NCBI RefSeq assembly: GCF_032854445.1
Contig: NC_088302.1
Location: 24,871,788 to 24,935,787, forward strand
Origin: Liolophura sinensis
Lineage: Eukaryota > Mollusca > Polyplacophora > Chitonida > Chitonidae
Direction: 5' to 3'
DNA length: 64,000 bases
The notes beneath the pieces were generated by a model. The model did no database searches. It was not told where the DNA came from and saw only the letters and a program-made list of their open reading frames with translations. The position numbers were made by a program, and so were the translations under genes. How positions within the stretch are numbered: position 1 is the stretch's first letter; every line of letters begins with the position of its first letter. This document shows, piece by piece, positions 1 through 12,572 of the stretch.

Positions 1-420
1 ACGTCTGACGTCTGAGGCTTTCTTCATCATCACTGTCACTCACGTGGTCTACGTCACACTCAATGTCGATTTCTCTTTCCTTAGCTTCGCTTTCGTCAAC
101 GGAACATGAATGGTCGAACGAGGCCTTCCTTTTTCCGTGTTTCACCGAGCAAGTCCTCAAACAACGGCATTTGTCTTGCGACTCTGGAACACCCTCTTTC
201 TTGTATTTAACGCGTCGGTTTTGGAACCATATTTTCACCTGTTTTTCGGATAGATTTAGGTAGGTGGCTATTTCTATCCTCCTCAGCCTAGAGAGGTACA
301 TATTCGCGGCAAACTCTCTTTCCAGCTCCAGAAGTTGCGTACTTGTGAAAGCCGTGCGGATTCTTTTGCTGCTCTGTAGATCATCCGATGCACCATTTAC
401 TGACGAGTTGCTGACAGCAC
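1..420 (-). CDS. Gsx: Gsx homeobox exon (exon 2, truncated by window edge)
   Basis: Homeodomain exon of Gsx. The acceptor (CAAACCACAG) ends at 421 and the coding part begins at 420. The homeodomain occupies 370 down to 191, beginning [17 protein letters not shown] and with helix 3 [15 protein letters not shown], which is diagnostic of the Gsx class; the usual VKHKK is VKYKK here. Key homeodomain residues are present: F20 in helix 1, and W48, F49, N51 and R53 in helix 3. The tail is Cys-rich (KCRCLRTC), then acidic (DSDDEE). No stop codon appears before position 1, so the C-terminus lies outside the window and at least 305 residues are visible in total. No intron interrupts the homeobox. Its neighbour in the window, Cdx, is on the same strand about 39 kb away. 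The class assignment is secure; regulation is not visible. Confidence 0.95.
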
Positions 421-2309
421 CTGTGGTTTGAAAAGTAAACATGTTTTACTGATCTATTCTCTTCATCTTTTTTATATTCAGACAGTGTGATTAGCTGTTG
501 GAGAAACCTTAAATTCAGAGACATTGATATGACGAATGATACATACCACGCCAGCAGTTAAAGTCTAAGTATGTTAACGAACAGTTTTATTGAATTTAGA
601 GAGAAATAATTGCAGTTGATGTGTATTTACGATATACAAAGTGACAAAGGTGAACAGGCCGTTTAGAGAAAGGTAAAGGTAATGTTGAAGGAAATCTGAT
701 AGCTCAAACCGACATGAAGTAAAGTTATTACGTTGAGGGAATAAATCATTGTTATACAGGACTCAGCTTGAACTATCGCCAGCTGCGCATGGAGGTTTTG
801 ATACCCCGCTGCTTCATCATCTCTCTCCCTGACCACTACTACCCACCCACCCCACCGTCTCCCCACACCCCTCTCTTCAATACAAACCCCTTATTCCTAA
901 GATCGTAACTTACAGATTGCTAGGCTTAAGAGTTAAGGTCTACGTCCACCTAGAGCCGTCATCATGTGCTAATACCCAAGTTTATCACCCCTCGGGCCGC
1001 TAAACCCCATAAAAAAATCGCACCACCAATCTGTTGGCCATTTCTCGCCTGATTCAGCTTTTTCTACTTCAGTCCCGACCATATGTGGCGGGGTCATTAT
1101 TATACATTGGTCCGCTTAATTTCTTATTGGCGGTATCGTAAAGCCACATTTAACAAAGACAATAAATGGCGGATATATGTGGACACACTGCCTGCTACAA
1201 AAGCCGTGGTGAAATCATACAAATTACGACAGAAAATCCGCCTATTAAATACGCTGATCAGTTCAATGATGCGAATCGGAGGTGACAATAGTATAGCCAA
1301 ACCCCGTGTTTTATTACACTCGGTGATTCGCCATAACAATTTCAGGACCCGAATCCAATGACAACAGCTTTCAACAGCTGCCTCGACTTCTTTTTTCATA
1401 TATTTTTCCTTATTTTCACGGCTCTTTTTTATTTTTTTTTTGCTTTTTTATGACATTACAAATACAAACGCACGTCCTCAACGTTTTCTTTCAATCGGTA
1501 CAATATACATTTTATGATGTATGCTTCTTTTTTTCTAAAACAAGTCCAAATATCCGTCTTAATTTTTTGTGTATGTACTACGTTTTTGTAAGTTCTTTAA
1601 TTGTCTTATAATTGCCGAACCATTGACAGTAATTGAATATTTAGCGTTTTAGGACATGTAATTAGAAATACATTGTAAGGCATACATCTTCACTACGATA
1701 TTCATTAGCAAAGAAATGTTTGTACAATGACATTCTACATTGCAACATAAAAATAAATCATTTTGCTGTGATTTTTACTATATATGTTCGTCTACAACTA
1801 CTAAGTATTTCGTAGTGGTGCAAACACAGTAAGTCGAATGCAACTGTATGCGTTTATAAGAAGCTATCAAAAAGCAGGCGTTTACATGTACTTTGATTTT
1901 AACAAATCAAATGTTTACTTCATAAAATAGCTACTGGCTAAATGCAAACTTTTAAGGTGGCAGAATGAATTTATTGTTAACAAATGTACGTTTCCCATCA
2001 CTGGCCAAATCGCCATGTTAATGTAAATCACCGTTGTTTGATCATGAAGATAACGCTTATCAGGCAAAAATTTATTAACATATATATTTTGTCCATATTC
2101 TCATATTTTCTCATATCTTTTCTCCGTCGTCTACCCTACCACACTCAATCACTTTAAGTCAAGAATTCATTAGTTTTTGGTTCTCTTCCCCAATGTCTAT
2201 CCGACTGTACTTAAACATTTAACGTTCAAGAATAAAAATAAATCACATTTAACAGAACCAGTAGGCTACAGAAAAATTGTTGTTTATATTTATGAAAATT
2301 AGTACTGAC
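421..2309 (-). other. Gsx intron 1 (phase 1, about 1.9 kb)
   Basis: The intron is defined by the donor GTCAGT at 2309-2304 and the acceptor CCACAG at 426-421, both read on the minus strand. It contains no recognisable transposable element. A higher-complexity stretch at about 1083-1365 is open in frames on both strands and differs from the T-rich DNA after it; it could be a conserved non-coding element but shows no splice-flanked exon. Confidence 0.8.
1083..1365. promoter_or_regulatory. candidate conserved non-coding element in the Gsx intron
   Basis: This stretch has balanced composition, no repeats, and lacks stop codons for about 270 bases on both strands (92- and 91-codon frames). It sits between low-complexity poly-T tracts (1400-1450) and a pyrimidine-rich patch (830-880). 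The two opposing frames show no recognisable protein. Intronic islands of this kind near developmental regulators are often enhancers, but that is inference only; conservation was not tested. Confidence 0.25.
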
Positions 2310-2805
2310 CTAAGCTGACGTATCGGAGTCTCCGGGGGTCCACGGCTGTGTAGTCTGGACTGGGTAGACTCGTTAGGGCCCTCTGTCCTGGGGATTTCCG
2401 TGATATGTCAAGGTGAGGCCGGGAAGGGATGGGGTAACTCGGGGAGTTGTGGAGGGTCGGGCTGGAGATAACGGTGGTCAGTGGTTTCATGAGAGGGATG
2501 GACGTGGGCGCTGCTGAGATCAGCTGACCCGATGGATGGATACACAGTGGACAATTGTTTGTATATAGTCCCATCACGTCGGCAGGTGTCCGCGGAAAGC
2601 ACGGCCCTAGCGCCGGATGATGGTCACTCAGGTGATGACCGGACATACGAGGTGGGGAACGATGACCAGTCCTGCTTGAGTGAGGAGAGTGTCCAGGGGG
2701 TGACCGGTTGACCATTGACCGCTCTAAAGGTGATGGTCTCTCACCGTCGTCACGAATGTGAGGTTTTTTCAGGATCAAGGAATCAACCAGAAAAGACCGA
2801 GACAT
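2310..2805 (-). CDS. Gsx: Gsx ParaHox homeobox gene, exon 1 (N-terminal part)
   Basis: This exon encodes the first 165 residues of a Gsx (Gsh/intermediate neuroblasts defective class) homeobox transcription factor, a nuclear DNA-binding protein. The protein opens with MSRSFLVDSLI, the SNAG-like N-terminal motif characteristic of Gsx proteins, which fixes the start at 2805. The rest is rich in Pro, Ser, His and Arg, is probably disordered, and has a short Cys pair (NCPLC). The exon ends in TTAG followed by GTCAGT, a good donor, leaving one base (phase 1). Joined to the acceptor at 420/421 the frame continues directly into the homeodomain exon and forms a Gly codon at the junction. The frame otherwise meets a stop 11 bases into the intron. 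The identity comes from the N-terminal motif plus the homeodomain; the splice is inferred from consensus and frame. Confidence 0.9.
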
Positions 2806-4431
2806 ATTTGCACTTTATAAAAAAAACGCCTACTGGCGATTTCCTTTCTTCGGGATGGTAGAACGTCGTTCTTTCAGGGCTTCCGTTTAAACTTTCTTAT
2901 TTCGATGACAATTTCCCATGCCCTGTGAATATTGTATATAGCAGCTGGCCCTGTAATATCTCACTGACGATTTTTTTTCAACCGATTTTAACACATTTTC
3001 ATATGAAAATGGTAGGCGTTTCGAAGTACAATGTCCAGATGTACTGTCCTATATTTCTATAACAGTAGAAATGACGTCCTCTATTTTTCTCCACTTTCTT
3101 GTTTCTTCTGATTCTTCCCAGTCAAAAAGGCTGACAGGCCCTATATGGAATGCTCTATTCAGAAATAATGCTTTCTTAACAGTGATATAAAACGTTCCTC
3201 TGAAAAAATAAGGTGCACTGCTATATTCCGTAAGTGTGCGTACACTCAGTTCATTTCAGATTACCCCGTGTAACTTCCGAATTAAGTCAGATCCAATGTT
3301 GAGTGCTATCCTCCGGATCTGTTGACCATACAACTGTAGAAACACCACAACCCTATGGGACCTGTGTGGCCCACTGACTGTCACTGAGGTATTGGGTGTC
3401 GGTGTGGGTACGAAGGTGTGGCTGGCTGGCTGTCATTCTGCAGATCCGGATTTATCCCGCATTTATACCCCTGCCATACCCAGCATTGTCCCAGCCAATC
3501 CGTCAGGGCCCGAGGTAATTGGACCTGGCCATCGATTGTCAGTCAGGCAGATTCCGCCCCTCAGCATCCGGGCACTTCCAGTACACCGCCTCATTTGCAT
3601 GTCTACTACCAAGTAAATCGTTTATCAAATACGTTCTCATAAATCTCCTTGTAGCAATCACAGAGCTGGTCATTTTAATCCGTTAATTTTAAGATAAACT
3701 TCCGCGTATATATAACAACACAGCTTTTAAAAGCCAACATTTACTCCACATATCCCAAGCAGCCTCCTTTTTCGAAGTATATTTTGACCTCCAAGATATG
3801 TATTTCCTGTATTCTACCAAATTCAGTACATTCGTATTATTGTGTACAACGGACGGAGATTTCATTACTCGCTGAAGCTTACAGTAACATTTTTTTTCCA
3901 AATTGTTCTCCAAAGGATTGGCTCATATCGCGGTCGAGTAACCTATAAAGTTCTTTTGTATTTTCTTTAGCTGCCAAAGTTTAGTATTTGTTTGTTTTAA
4001 AGAAAATTCAATTGGGTTTGAATCGTTGAAATGCTAGAGTAAGATGAGTTTTCACTGAGCTAGGACTTCGCTAAAACTCGCCTTGTGAATGGCTGCACCC
4101 ATGAAGAGGGCGTGGCCTAACCTAGTCGACATGTCAGTTATTCCATCGATCCAGGCAGTCTCGTGCATTTTATGACTTTAAAGGAATCAGAATTAAATTC
4201 ACAAACACCAATCCGCTTCATGTAAACGGCCTTGTGACGTGTTAGAAAATGTCGTGAAATAGGTGGAATGGCTCTGAATACCAAAAATCATTTCGAAACA
4301 ACATTAAGAGTCATTTTTCTCAAAATGTTTGAACATGAAAGGAGGATTAAAACAACAATAACAAACGAACGCATCCCACAAGCGAGACAGGCATGTTTCA
4401 GTCTTCGATCTTATAACTTATCTTAGGTCAT

Positions 4432-4465
4432 GGTCTCTACCACCTTAGGTAAGGTGGTAGAGACC
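4432..4465. repeat. perfect 16-bp inverted repeat with 2-base loop
   Basis: GGTCTCTACCACCTTA at 4432-4447 is followed by GG and its exact reverse complement at 4450-4465. Such a tight perfect palindrome is a DNA or RNA hairpin candidate. The 2-base loop argues against a microRNA precursor, and there is no T-run that would suggest a terminator. Confidence 0.85.
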
Positions 4466-5519
4466 GTGGACCTGAGGCCTCTACCGGTTCGCCGTTAATC
4501 AACGTGTTAAGCCAACAGAGTCAAAATAGGAAAAGAGCTACATGATCCGTATGCATTGGGCAATATATGACTACCCAAAAATAAGACCATATTTGGTCCT
4601 GTTTTATTTACAAATCTTCTGGTGTTGTTTTTCAAAAATTAATATGTTTAAAATTCCTGCGATGGACAAACAGTATATAAAATGCTATTGCTTTAACAAA
4701 AGATAGGTGACAACATAACACTGTGATGTAAATTGATGTATGTTTACCCCGGGTACACAGTTTGGAACACATTTAAAGTATAGATACACAAAATGTAGAT
4801 TTAAGTTTCAAGTAAATGTAACAGAGAAGACTCCTTATAATTAATGTTTACGTGTGTTACACATCTTTTGCATGTTTTGTACACAATTGCTTGAGCGAGC
4901 ACAGTTCTCGCACGCACTTATGCGGATCAGACTTGGTTTTGTGTCTCGCCAATGTCCAGACAGTTACAGAACTAAAATTTAAATTATAGAACTATATTTC
5001 TATACGGTAAGAGACTAAAATGTTGAATGTTGCAAAACGAAAGGAAATTTCTGATTTCCAGCCGTACAGGTATCCGTTGTTCCGTCTCAGTCCTGGATCA
5101 AATTAATTTACTATTTTTAATTTTCATTGTACAGTGCGCAAATGGCAGACTTTTGATGTAGAGTGTGCAAAAAGGCATTTTATTACCCGTTGTCACTTTG
5201 ATCCAGTCACACTCCGAACAGTACTTATAGCTTCAAATGTAGATCTCAATAGATGCGGAGAACAGTACCAATCTTTATATATGGAAGCCCATATATCTTA
5301 TCGTACAATCGGACGCTGGGAGAAAATAGATTCTTGACGAGAAGAAGTGACGGACTTTTTATTCAACAACCCTTAGAGTGGAATTGTACAGGGTATATAG
5401 AAGGAAGGAACTATTATTAAATTGCCAAGTAGAGCGGGCAGTATTGTGTGATGTGAATGCACAGAAAAGGAGGGCTTCTAAACACTTACTCTGTGTAAAT
5501 TGACAGATTACATTTACTA

Positions 5520-6560
5520 TATTCCCTTCTATTCTCAGTGCCGCCTCTGTGACGCAGCGGGCATCAACAGCGTCCGGTAATTATAACATCATATATGGCT
5601 TATTTATTTTACCGCGCTCCTTGGCCCGGGGGTCGAGCCCTCGGAATGGCCCTCGTCCGCGCCCGGACAACGCACCGCCGGCCGGACCACAATGGACAGC
5701 CAGCGTTAACACCTACTTGGCTAGTTCTTCTTCTACCCACCTTATTAGTCAGTATTGGAGAGGAAAGAAGCATATGTTGCGGCAGTGTGATTACGGGGGC
5801 CCGGTGAAGCCATGTCAGCGAACGTCCCCTGACCCCAGAACAGTGCCCGACGGTTTCTCAGCAGCTGGATAAGTTCAAGCCGCCCTTGACATCGACCCTT
5901 GGCCCTTTCTAAATTGTCCAGTCGCGGTCATTAGGGTTGTTCGCCCTTTGTTCGCGACCATAATTACAAGTAAGTCTGAAATCAGGTAATTTTCTGTAAG
6001 ATTTCTTTTAAATGGCCATCGAGCGTCTCACAGGACAATACGACCCCCGTCTGACCGCGGCCGGTCAGCACGCGCCGTTCACGTCACTCCCAGCCTTATA
6101 AGGTTATAATATATGAGCACGTGACCGCGGTAAGGCGCGAGATTCACCCAGAGAATAGCTGCCGTTGAAAATAGGAAATTAAACAATAAAACATTTCAGA
6201 TTCATCGGAACCCCCTCCTGAGGCTCAATTAATCCACCGAACCTCGCTCTTAATAACAATTTCTCTTCCATATTTGTGCAGTTGGCTGTGAAAATAAAGA
6301 TAATATAAGAACACATATACACAAAACGGAGCCAAATTGAATCAGTGTTAGGGGGCCTGTGCCCGGCCTTAGCACGTCACTGTTTACACAGGCTGTCTTT
6401 TATCACAGACTCCGGACTGGTGTTGATATTGTCGGTCAGTTTTTCACCACCCCCACATCATCTAATTAAGTCAACAGGAGCCGGATAAAACGATATACGC
6501 TAGCCCCATTCAGTTTCCCGATTTCAATTCCACATTTTTTGTCCACCGACAAACTCCACT
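5520..6560. promoter_or_regulatory. candidate GC/CpG-rich regulatory island upstream of Gsx
   Basis: Two CpG-dense patches (about 5620-5710 and 6020-6160) stand out in AT-rich surroundings. Between and after them lie motifs commonly bound by developmental factors: TAATTATAAC near 5577, CACGTG at about 6118, TCAATTAATC near 6226, AACAATTTC near 6255 and TCTAATTAAG near 6460. Several overlapping frames are open in the GC-rich part, but none looks like a known protein. The regulatory role is inference from composition and location about 3 kb upstream of the Gsx start. Confidence 0.25.
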
Positions 6561-8186
6561 GTTATTCGTGATTTATGAATATTATTTCTTATGAGCAAAT
6601 GTTATACTTGTATCTTTTCCCTTACATACGTACGAAAATCACTGTATTTCCTAGTGCACGCAAATCCCACTACACAGGGTGCAAAAGTATAAATACTTTA
6701 AAGAACACTTTAACGTACATTTCCCTGACATTAAAACACACAGAGACTTTGGCTTGTAAAAGTGGATTAATTCACCATTATTATGTATGATTTTATTCTG
6801 AACAATGATATAAATATTTAATATAATGTACAATGTATTGTAGGATTATTAGTAAAAACACCATAGCTGCACAATGATCGCAAGGTAAGCTAAAAATAAT
6901 TACATAGACCTAGTATAAATTCTGAATTAAGGAAGTTCTTTTAACTTAATGAAGAATGCATTTGAACACAGCTGAGTGGGATATGTTTTGGCAGCATTAA
7001 CTGATGGCAACTCTTCGGAGTTGTCATTATTGAAAGACAACAACCCAGCAGAATACGATTTGGTTTGCAACATGGTGGCGACTGCATGAGAATTACGGTT
7101 TATCACGTTTTGTCACTTCCTTGCTGAGCTAAAGTAACTATGATTGTATGTTTGATCAAAAAATAGTAAATACTTATACAGTACATAACAGTATACATGT
7201 ACTTTTATTTTAGATATTCAAAAGGCATTAAACTTTTTGTGAAAATTTTTCCATATTTCAATAGAGCGTAGACCGGTATTAAGATTATATTAATTTAGTT
7301 TTGACAGGGCAAAGAAAAAAGTCTTTAATCAATTCTTTATTTTTCGTTTTCTCTCTTTTTTGTTGTTAACAAAGCATAATTTTTATCGAATGTTTTGTTG
7401 GAACACGAATAGAACATATGCGTATATATATAATGAAGCGGCGTCAAGGGCCTCTCCGTTACGTGTAAGGATTTTGAAACAAGCATACATGTGTATTCAT
7501 AGAAAATTTCATGGTCAACTGTTAACTCTCTGAAGGAGATGTCATGGTCAGTCCGTTGCAGTGGCTGCACGTGTACAGAGGGAGAGTTAACTGACCGAAC
7601 AGGGTACAATATAGCTGGAAACTTGTATATCGAGAGATAAAGATAATCATACATAACACAAGAAATCAATGCTGGACTTTTTGCAACCTGACAACCATCA
7701 TCCGGAAGCCAGAAGGCCGATCTGTGAAAAGGGAAGCCAGAAATGTGAACATTTGTCGACAATACTTAATCATTTCTATAGACGTTCATTATTTCGCAAT
7801 TTCGTCCAGACTTGCGCACTGAGCGTTACTTACATACTGATTTGAGGTGTCCCTGGCATTGTTTTTTCATGGTGTTGTGACGATATGTTTTTCAAATATT
7901 ACCTCAAAGCATTTATTTCTCGGTCATCGCCTTTACATTGATTTATTACCCTTGTAGTACTGAGCGATTTTAGACGTGCATGTACAGACGATTCAATCAG
8001 TAAATCATATGTTAGTACCTGTCGCTAATATGGTACTAAAAGCCATTTCTTGCATGTATACACCGATCTTCGAAATAATGTTCTTTACCAGTACTAAGCC
8101 TATACTAGGTATTTACTTATAACTCAATGTTACAGGCTGTATAAACGCGTCACAGTCATATCACCAGTGCATATCACCATGTAAAC

Positions 8187-8450
8187 GGGGACTTCCGTGG
8201 CTCAGTCGGTTAGCGCGCTAGTGCAGCGTAATGACCCAGGACCCTCTCACCAATGCGATCGCTGTGAGTTCGTCCAGGTCCTCCTGGAAGGTCCTCCAAG
8301 AAGGTCTTCCAGCAGCCTGCGGATGTTCGTAGGTTTTCCCCGGGCTGTGCCCGGTTTCCTCTCACCATAATGCTGGTTGCCGTCATATAAGTGAAATATT
8401 CTTGAGTACGGCGTAAAACACCAATCAAATAAATAGATAAATAAATGAAT
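8187..8450 (+). mobile_element. tRNA-headed SINE, family 1, near full length
   Basis: The element starts with a tRNA-like head: TGGCTCAGTCGGTTAGCGCG is an A-box-like promoter segment, and GTGAGTTCGTCC is a decayed B box. The body carries CCCGGGCTGTGCCCGGTTTC and CATAATGCTGG, and the 3' end is ACGCCGTA-type sequence (here GTACGGCGTAAAACACCAATC) followed by an (AAATA)n tail. The same body recurs many times in the window in both orientations. The design resembles lophotrochozoan tRNA-derived SINEs; the exact family name was not checked. Confidence 0.9.
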
Positions 8451-9523
8451 ACAGGTAAACTGTTAGTTCATGACCTAGAGACTATATTATACAGACAGTG
8501 CATGCTCTTCTGTGGGATATCAGGAATTGTCGGCTTGAGAGAAGTGATACTCAAAGAGTGCATATAGCAAGAGTTGAACATCAATTATCGAGAGCTAACA
8601 ATTTCTGATATGTCATGCGCCCAGCGGTATGCATTATATGTTTTAATATATCGATAGAAAAAAACAGTGTACTTGATCAGTCGGTATATTAAATATCTGA
8701 GTTTGTACATTGAGAGCGGAGCTAGCCATCACCCGCTTGTTTACTATACAAACAGGCAGACATAAAAGAGCACACAAAGGAGATAACTGCAGTAAAGTAA
8801 ACGCACGTGATCGTTAAATATTAACTCGAGATCGATGTCTATTGCCTGATAAGCAATGTGACCATCATGTTTTGCAGAATATCATGTGACCATGTAGTGA
8901 CCAATAGAAACCAAGAATCATTGTTTGTGGGGTGAAAAATATAAATTATACAATTATTTGCTATAGAGTAGCTAATATTCTAAAAAAAACATATTCACAT
9001 TATGTACTAAGAATTGGAAGTCTATACGTATTTAGAAAACATACAATATTTTTGGCATCGCTGAAATTGGAAAGGGAAAGTGTGAGGGACACGGAGTTTG
9101 AGTCTAAGGCTTAAGACACATTAAGATCAGAGAAGAAAGGAAAAGAAAGACAAGAAAGAGTGGACGTGACGGGATGGCTAGGAGAATTGTGCCAGCTAGG
9201 GAAGTCTGGGAAGTTATCAAATTGTCTTACTTACCACTTATAGACAGGATGTAACTGTACTTGAGCTGAGCCATGACACAGTTCCTACAGGTAGCTCGTG
9301 CTAACTTGAAGACAGATAGGGAGAAAATAAAACCTGACAGTGGCGCTATGCCCAGGCCTCAGAATCAGGAAGCTGTCCTATTATTTCTAAACTTACGTGC
9401 TAGTTTTCAATTTTGTCAGGAAAGTTTGATAGCGCTAAGTATCAAAATGAAAATTCTTAGGATACACCACAATGTTAACTCATTAAATTGTTTTAATACT
9501 GGTATCTTCCATCTTAACAACTG

Positions 9524-9592
9524 TAATGTTGGGTGCCGTTGTGAAAGTGAAATATTCTTGAGCACCACGTAAAGCACCAATCAAATAAATGG
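9524..9592 (+). mobile_element. SINE family 1, 3' fragment
   Basis: Sequence matching the family 3' end: GTGAAATATTCTTGAGCACC followed by CGTAAAGCACCAATCAAATAAA. The head and middle are missing. Confidence 0.75.
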
Positions 9593-10069
9593 AGAAAACA
9601 TTACCCGTAACTCAAGTCACATCAAGTTTAACCTTTATTCATTTATCTGAAAGATATTGTAAATCTAATCCTATAAAGGCTTACCCTGAGATATGTACTC
9701 CTGTATCCAGAGACAATGGAATTGTAGAATCAGGCCATCGAAGGTGGTGAAATCGGAGATCAAACCCCGGTCTAGTCATACCAAACAGTTTTAAAATGGT
9801 ACTTGTTGCTGCCTCGCTTGGCGCTCAGCTCTGCGAGCTCAGAGCAAGGAAACATGACTGGTTGGCCTGGTGTCATTATAATGTGACTGGGTGGGGTGTC
9901 ATGTCTGGTGTCGTTGGTATGATACTGCAGTGGCGGCAGCACTTTGGCGGCATGGACTCCTTCTGTCACAAAAAGTTGGCGTTCTCCTATACTGTAGTTG
10001 TTTCCAAGCCATACATGTTCTATTCGTCTTTGTGTAGATTTTTACAGGAATGCCAATGTTGTGACAAAT

Positions 10070-10340
10070 CTATGCATCGAAACAGTCTTTCATATACCAG
10101 CCGTCAAGCATGATGGACGATCCAGTCAATAATCGTACGGTCAATTCCCAAAACGACGTTTAACCCAAACTACACAGAACTAAGAAAGTATAAAACATAC
10201 GAATTTAGGGCCGAATCATACAAAGACAAGCAGTCAGCAGTTTCCAGTGATGTTGAAAAGACGTCATGTTATCCTATATATCCCACACTGAGAATTGCAT
10301 CCTCGGCGTAGAGAATGCCAAAGTTAGCCAAGTTAGTAGA
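10070..10340 (-). repeat. dispersed repeat family R, copy 1 (reverse orientation)
   Basis: The segment contains GGTCAATTCCCAAAACGACG and ACTAAGAAAGTATAAAACAT, the reverse complement of segments in copies at 12.9-13.1, 13.9-14.0 and 63.3-63.6 kb, and similar in orientation to the copy at 55.1 kb. No coding capacity is seen. It is probably a non-autonomous transposable element, class unknown. Confidence 0.65.
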
Positions 10341-11429
10341 TCGTGCTAAAGAAATGTTTACCTTTGCTTCACTTTTAGGGCTTTTCCAGTTCCGTGTTAC
10401 ACCATATGAAAAGTTCAGGGAAAACCTCCTAAAGGTTAGTATAAAAAGAAATAGCTATATTCAAATCACACGTCTTATCAGATTAGATTAACTCCAGGAG
10501 CACTTTTGATCTCAATCAAAATTTAAAAATTTATGTATGCTTTTTAGCGACGAATGTTCAAATAATGATACAACAGACATGCCATTGTTATAGGTGTACA
10601 CAACATTAACCTGTATGATCTAAAAATAACTGCTTATATATGCATTTCAAATAATGAACTTTGTTCAAACTTGGCGTTGTGAATTTAACTCCTGTTATGT
10701 GACAATTAAATGAGTAAATAAAGAAATAGTCATATCCACTTAATCCATACCCTGCAGCAATTTGATGAAGCACGTGCGCGATAGGTGACGCTTCAATCTC
10801 TCGTGTCACGCGAATCGCACAGCCTACCTGTGCAATCACGCCTTCCTTATTTAAACACACATCAGGGCATGAGGTTGGAAATCCTGGGATTAATTGATAC
10901 ACAGGCAAAGTATTGACCAAATAAATTTGCATCTGAACTAACGTCAGGCTCTATTGAACATCACTTTAAAGACGACAGGCGATAATACACTGGCTTAAAG
11001 CCAGTGAATACAGGTTCTACGTGATAGTGGCAATACCAAAATGATAGAACACAAAATGACGTTCGTCAAAATGCGCTGAGCTTGGAACTCTTCTGGGCGC
11101 GGAGTCACGAACACTATTTACCGCAGTTAACGTAAATCGGATGAAGCAATGATCCCCTGTTAACTTCTCCAGAAATCTATTGTCACGAGGAGCAGATAGC
11201 ACGAGGCTGCTACACGTCTAACCACACTTCTGTACGGAAACAGCCGACGACAACCGAGGAAGTAAAGGCGTTGGAGTAAACATCTACATCCGGTCGATCT
11301 TACTGGTGGCGTTAGGACCTCAGTTTATAGTGACACACCCAGACTGCAGTATCGACTTGACGGTCAACTGACACATCAAAGGCATTTAAACTGCTATCAG
11401 TTGACTATATATTAAGTTGATAATAAGTT

Positions 11430-11646
11430 GGCCGAGGGGTTTAGCACGCCAGCGCGGCGCAATGATACAGGAGTTTCCCATCAGTGCGGTTGTTATGAGT
11501 TCAAGTCTAGCTCATACTGGCTTCCTCTCCAGTCTTACGTAGGAAAGCCTGCAAGCAATCTGCGGATGGTTATGGGTTTCCTCCGTTATAAACACTTCTG
11601 AAAAAAAAAACGGCGTAAAACATCAATCAAATATAGAAATAAATTA
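11430..11646 (+). mobile_element. SINE family 1, degenerate copy
   Basis: A tRNA-like head (GGCCGAGGGGTTTAGCACGC) is followed by TGAGTTCAAGTCTAGCTC as a B-box-like segment, a shortened body, and the 3' end CGGCGTAAAACATCAATCAA plus A-rich tail. A poly-A run interrupts the body at about 11600. Confidence 0.8.
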
Positions 11647-12572
11647 AACATTCCTCTAGCCAATTTACACCAATTTAAATTACCAAGAATAAGTTAATTA
11701 AAAACATAAATAGGTGACAATATCGCAAGTATTGTGCTCAAAAAATATATACACAGTTCAGCAAAGGTATACACAATAACATTGTAACATGCATGTTCAA
11801 TAATAATTCATGTATATATTTAGCCGCATAAGAGATTTGTGTAGAAATTTTGGTTGAAAGAAATGTAGCCGTGTATTTCATAACGTGGTTTTGTCATGTA
11901 AATTAATTATATGGTTGCAAAAACTGTATATGTAACAGTGGATTGAGCCTAGCTTGCTACTCAGATGACATCACGCATGAAAAATAGAGCAATGCTTGAT
12001 TGAACCGAATTTATGACATTACCATGTTAATCCTAAATGGCTGCAAAAATGTTCGCGTGAAATGGACCCGCGTATATACATCTCAAAACCATACGCAACA
12101 TAGTGCTGAGAAAATGCTCCTGCGTGTGGGCCTAGCCTATTGTTTCGAACGTTCGCTTACCACGCAACTAGTATACGGCAGAAAAATGTACTACAAAAAT
12201 GAGCCCATTTAAAAGCATGACGATACCGTGCACATCGTGGCTGAAAAATGTAGATTTGCACATGGAATGAGCCTTATCAATAAACTGAGCATGCAATGCA
12301 CAATATATGTATATGGTTTTAAAATGATGGTTTTTGTCGCTTCTGTTCTTTTTCTATGCATAAATCATTTATGCCGTTGCGCAGGTTAATTGAAATAATA
12401 ATATGAAAACCCCAATGAAATAAATAAACAGAAAAAGATTCACATAGCTGTTTTTCATGCAATTTCTCTGTTTGTCTGAAATAACATTTTAATTTAGAGT
12501 TTTATTTGTACAGATATTTGCCTCCAGATCTGCAGTTGACACCGACGTTTGTTATGCAATGGGGTTAGGGGG

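Larger units (their letters stand above)
2806..8186. other. upstream region of Gsx, no gene recognised
   Basis: Apart from the hairpin at 4432-4465 and the GC-richer island at 5520-6560, this stretch is AT-rich single-copy-looking DNA. Short ORFs here (for example 7337-7762 on the minus strand, 141 codons) have no recognisable domain or splice context. The Gsx promoter should lie just above 2805, but I cannot fix a transcription start. Confidence 0.6.
8451..11429. other. intergenic stretch, no gene recognised
   Basis: AT-rich DNA with a SINE 3' end at 9524-9592 and one copy of a dispersed repeat at about 10070-10340. Short ORFs (9273-9572 plus; 10606-10932 minus, 108 codons) show no domain, and the first ends inside SINE sequence. 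Confidence 0.6.

Noticed and set aside
2813-2825. TATAAA-like sequence just upstream of the Gsx ATG
   Set aside because: It lies only about ten bases from the start codon, too close to act as TATA box for this ATG, and the SNAG-like N-terminus firmly supports that ATG.
5549-5872. 107-codon ORF in the GC-rich island
   Set aside because: Low stop density from high GC and a non-ATG start; Pro/Arg/Ser-rich translation without similarity to known proteins.
7337-7762. 141-codon minus-strand ORF
   Set aside because: No recognisable domain, AT-driven composition, no splice or promoter context; chance length is plausible in a 64 kb window.
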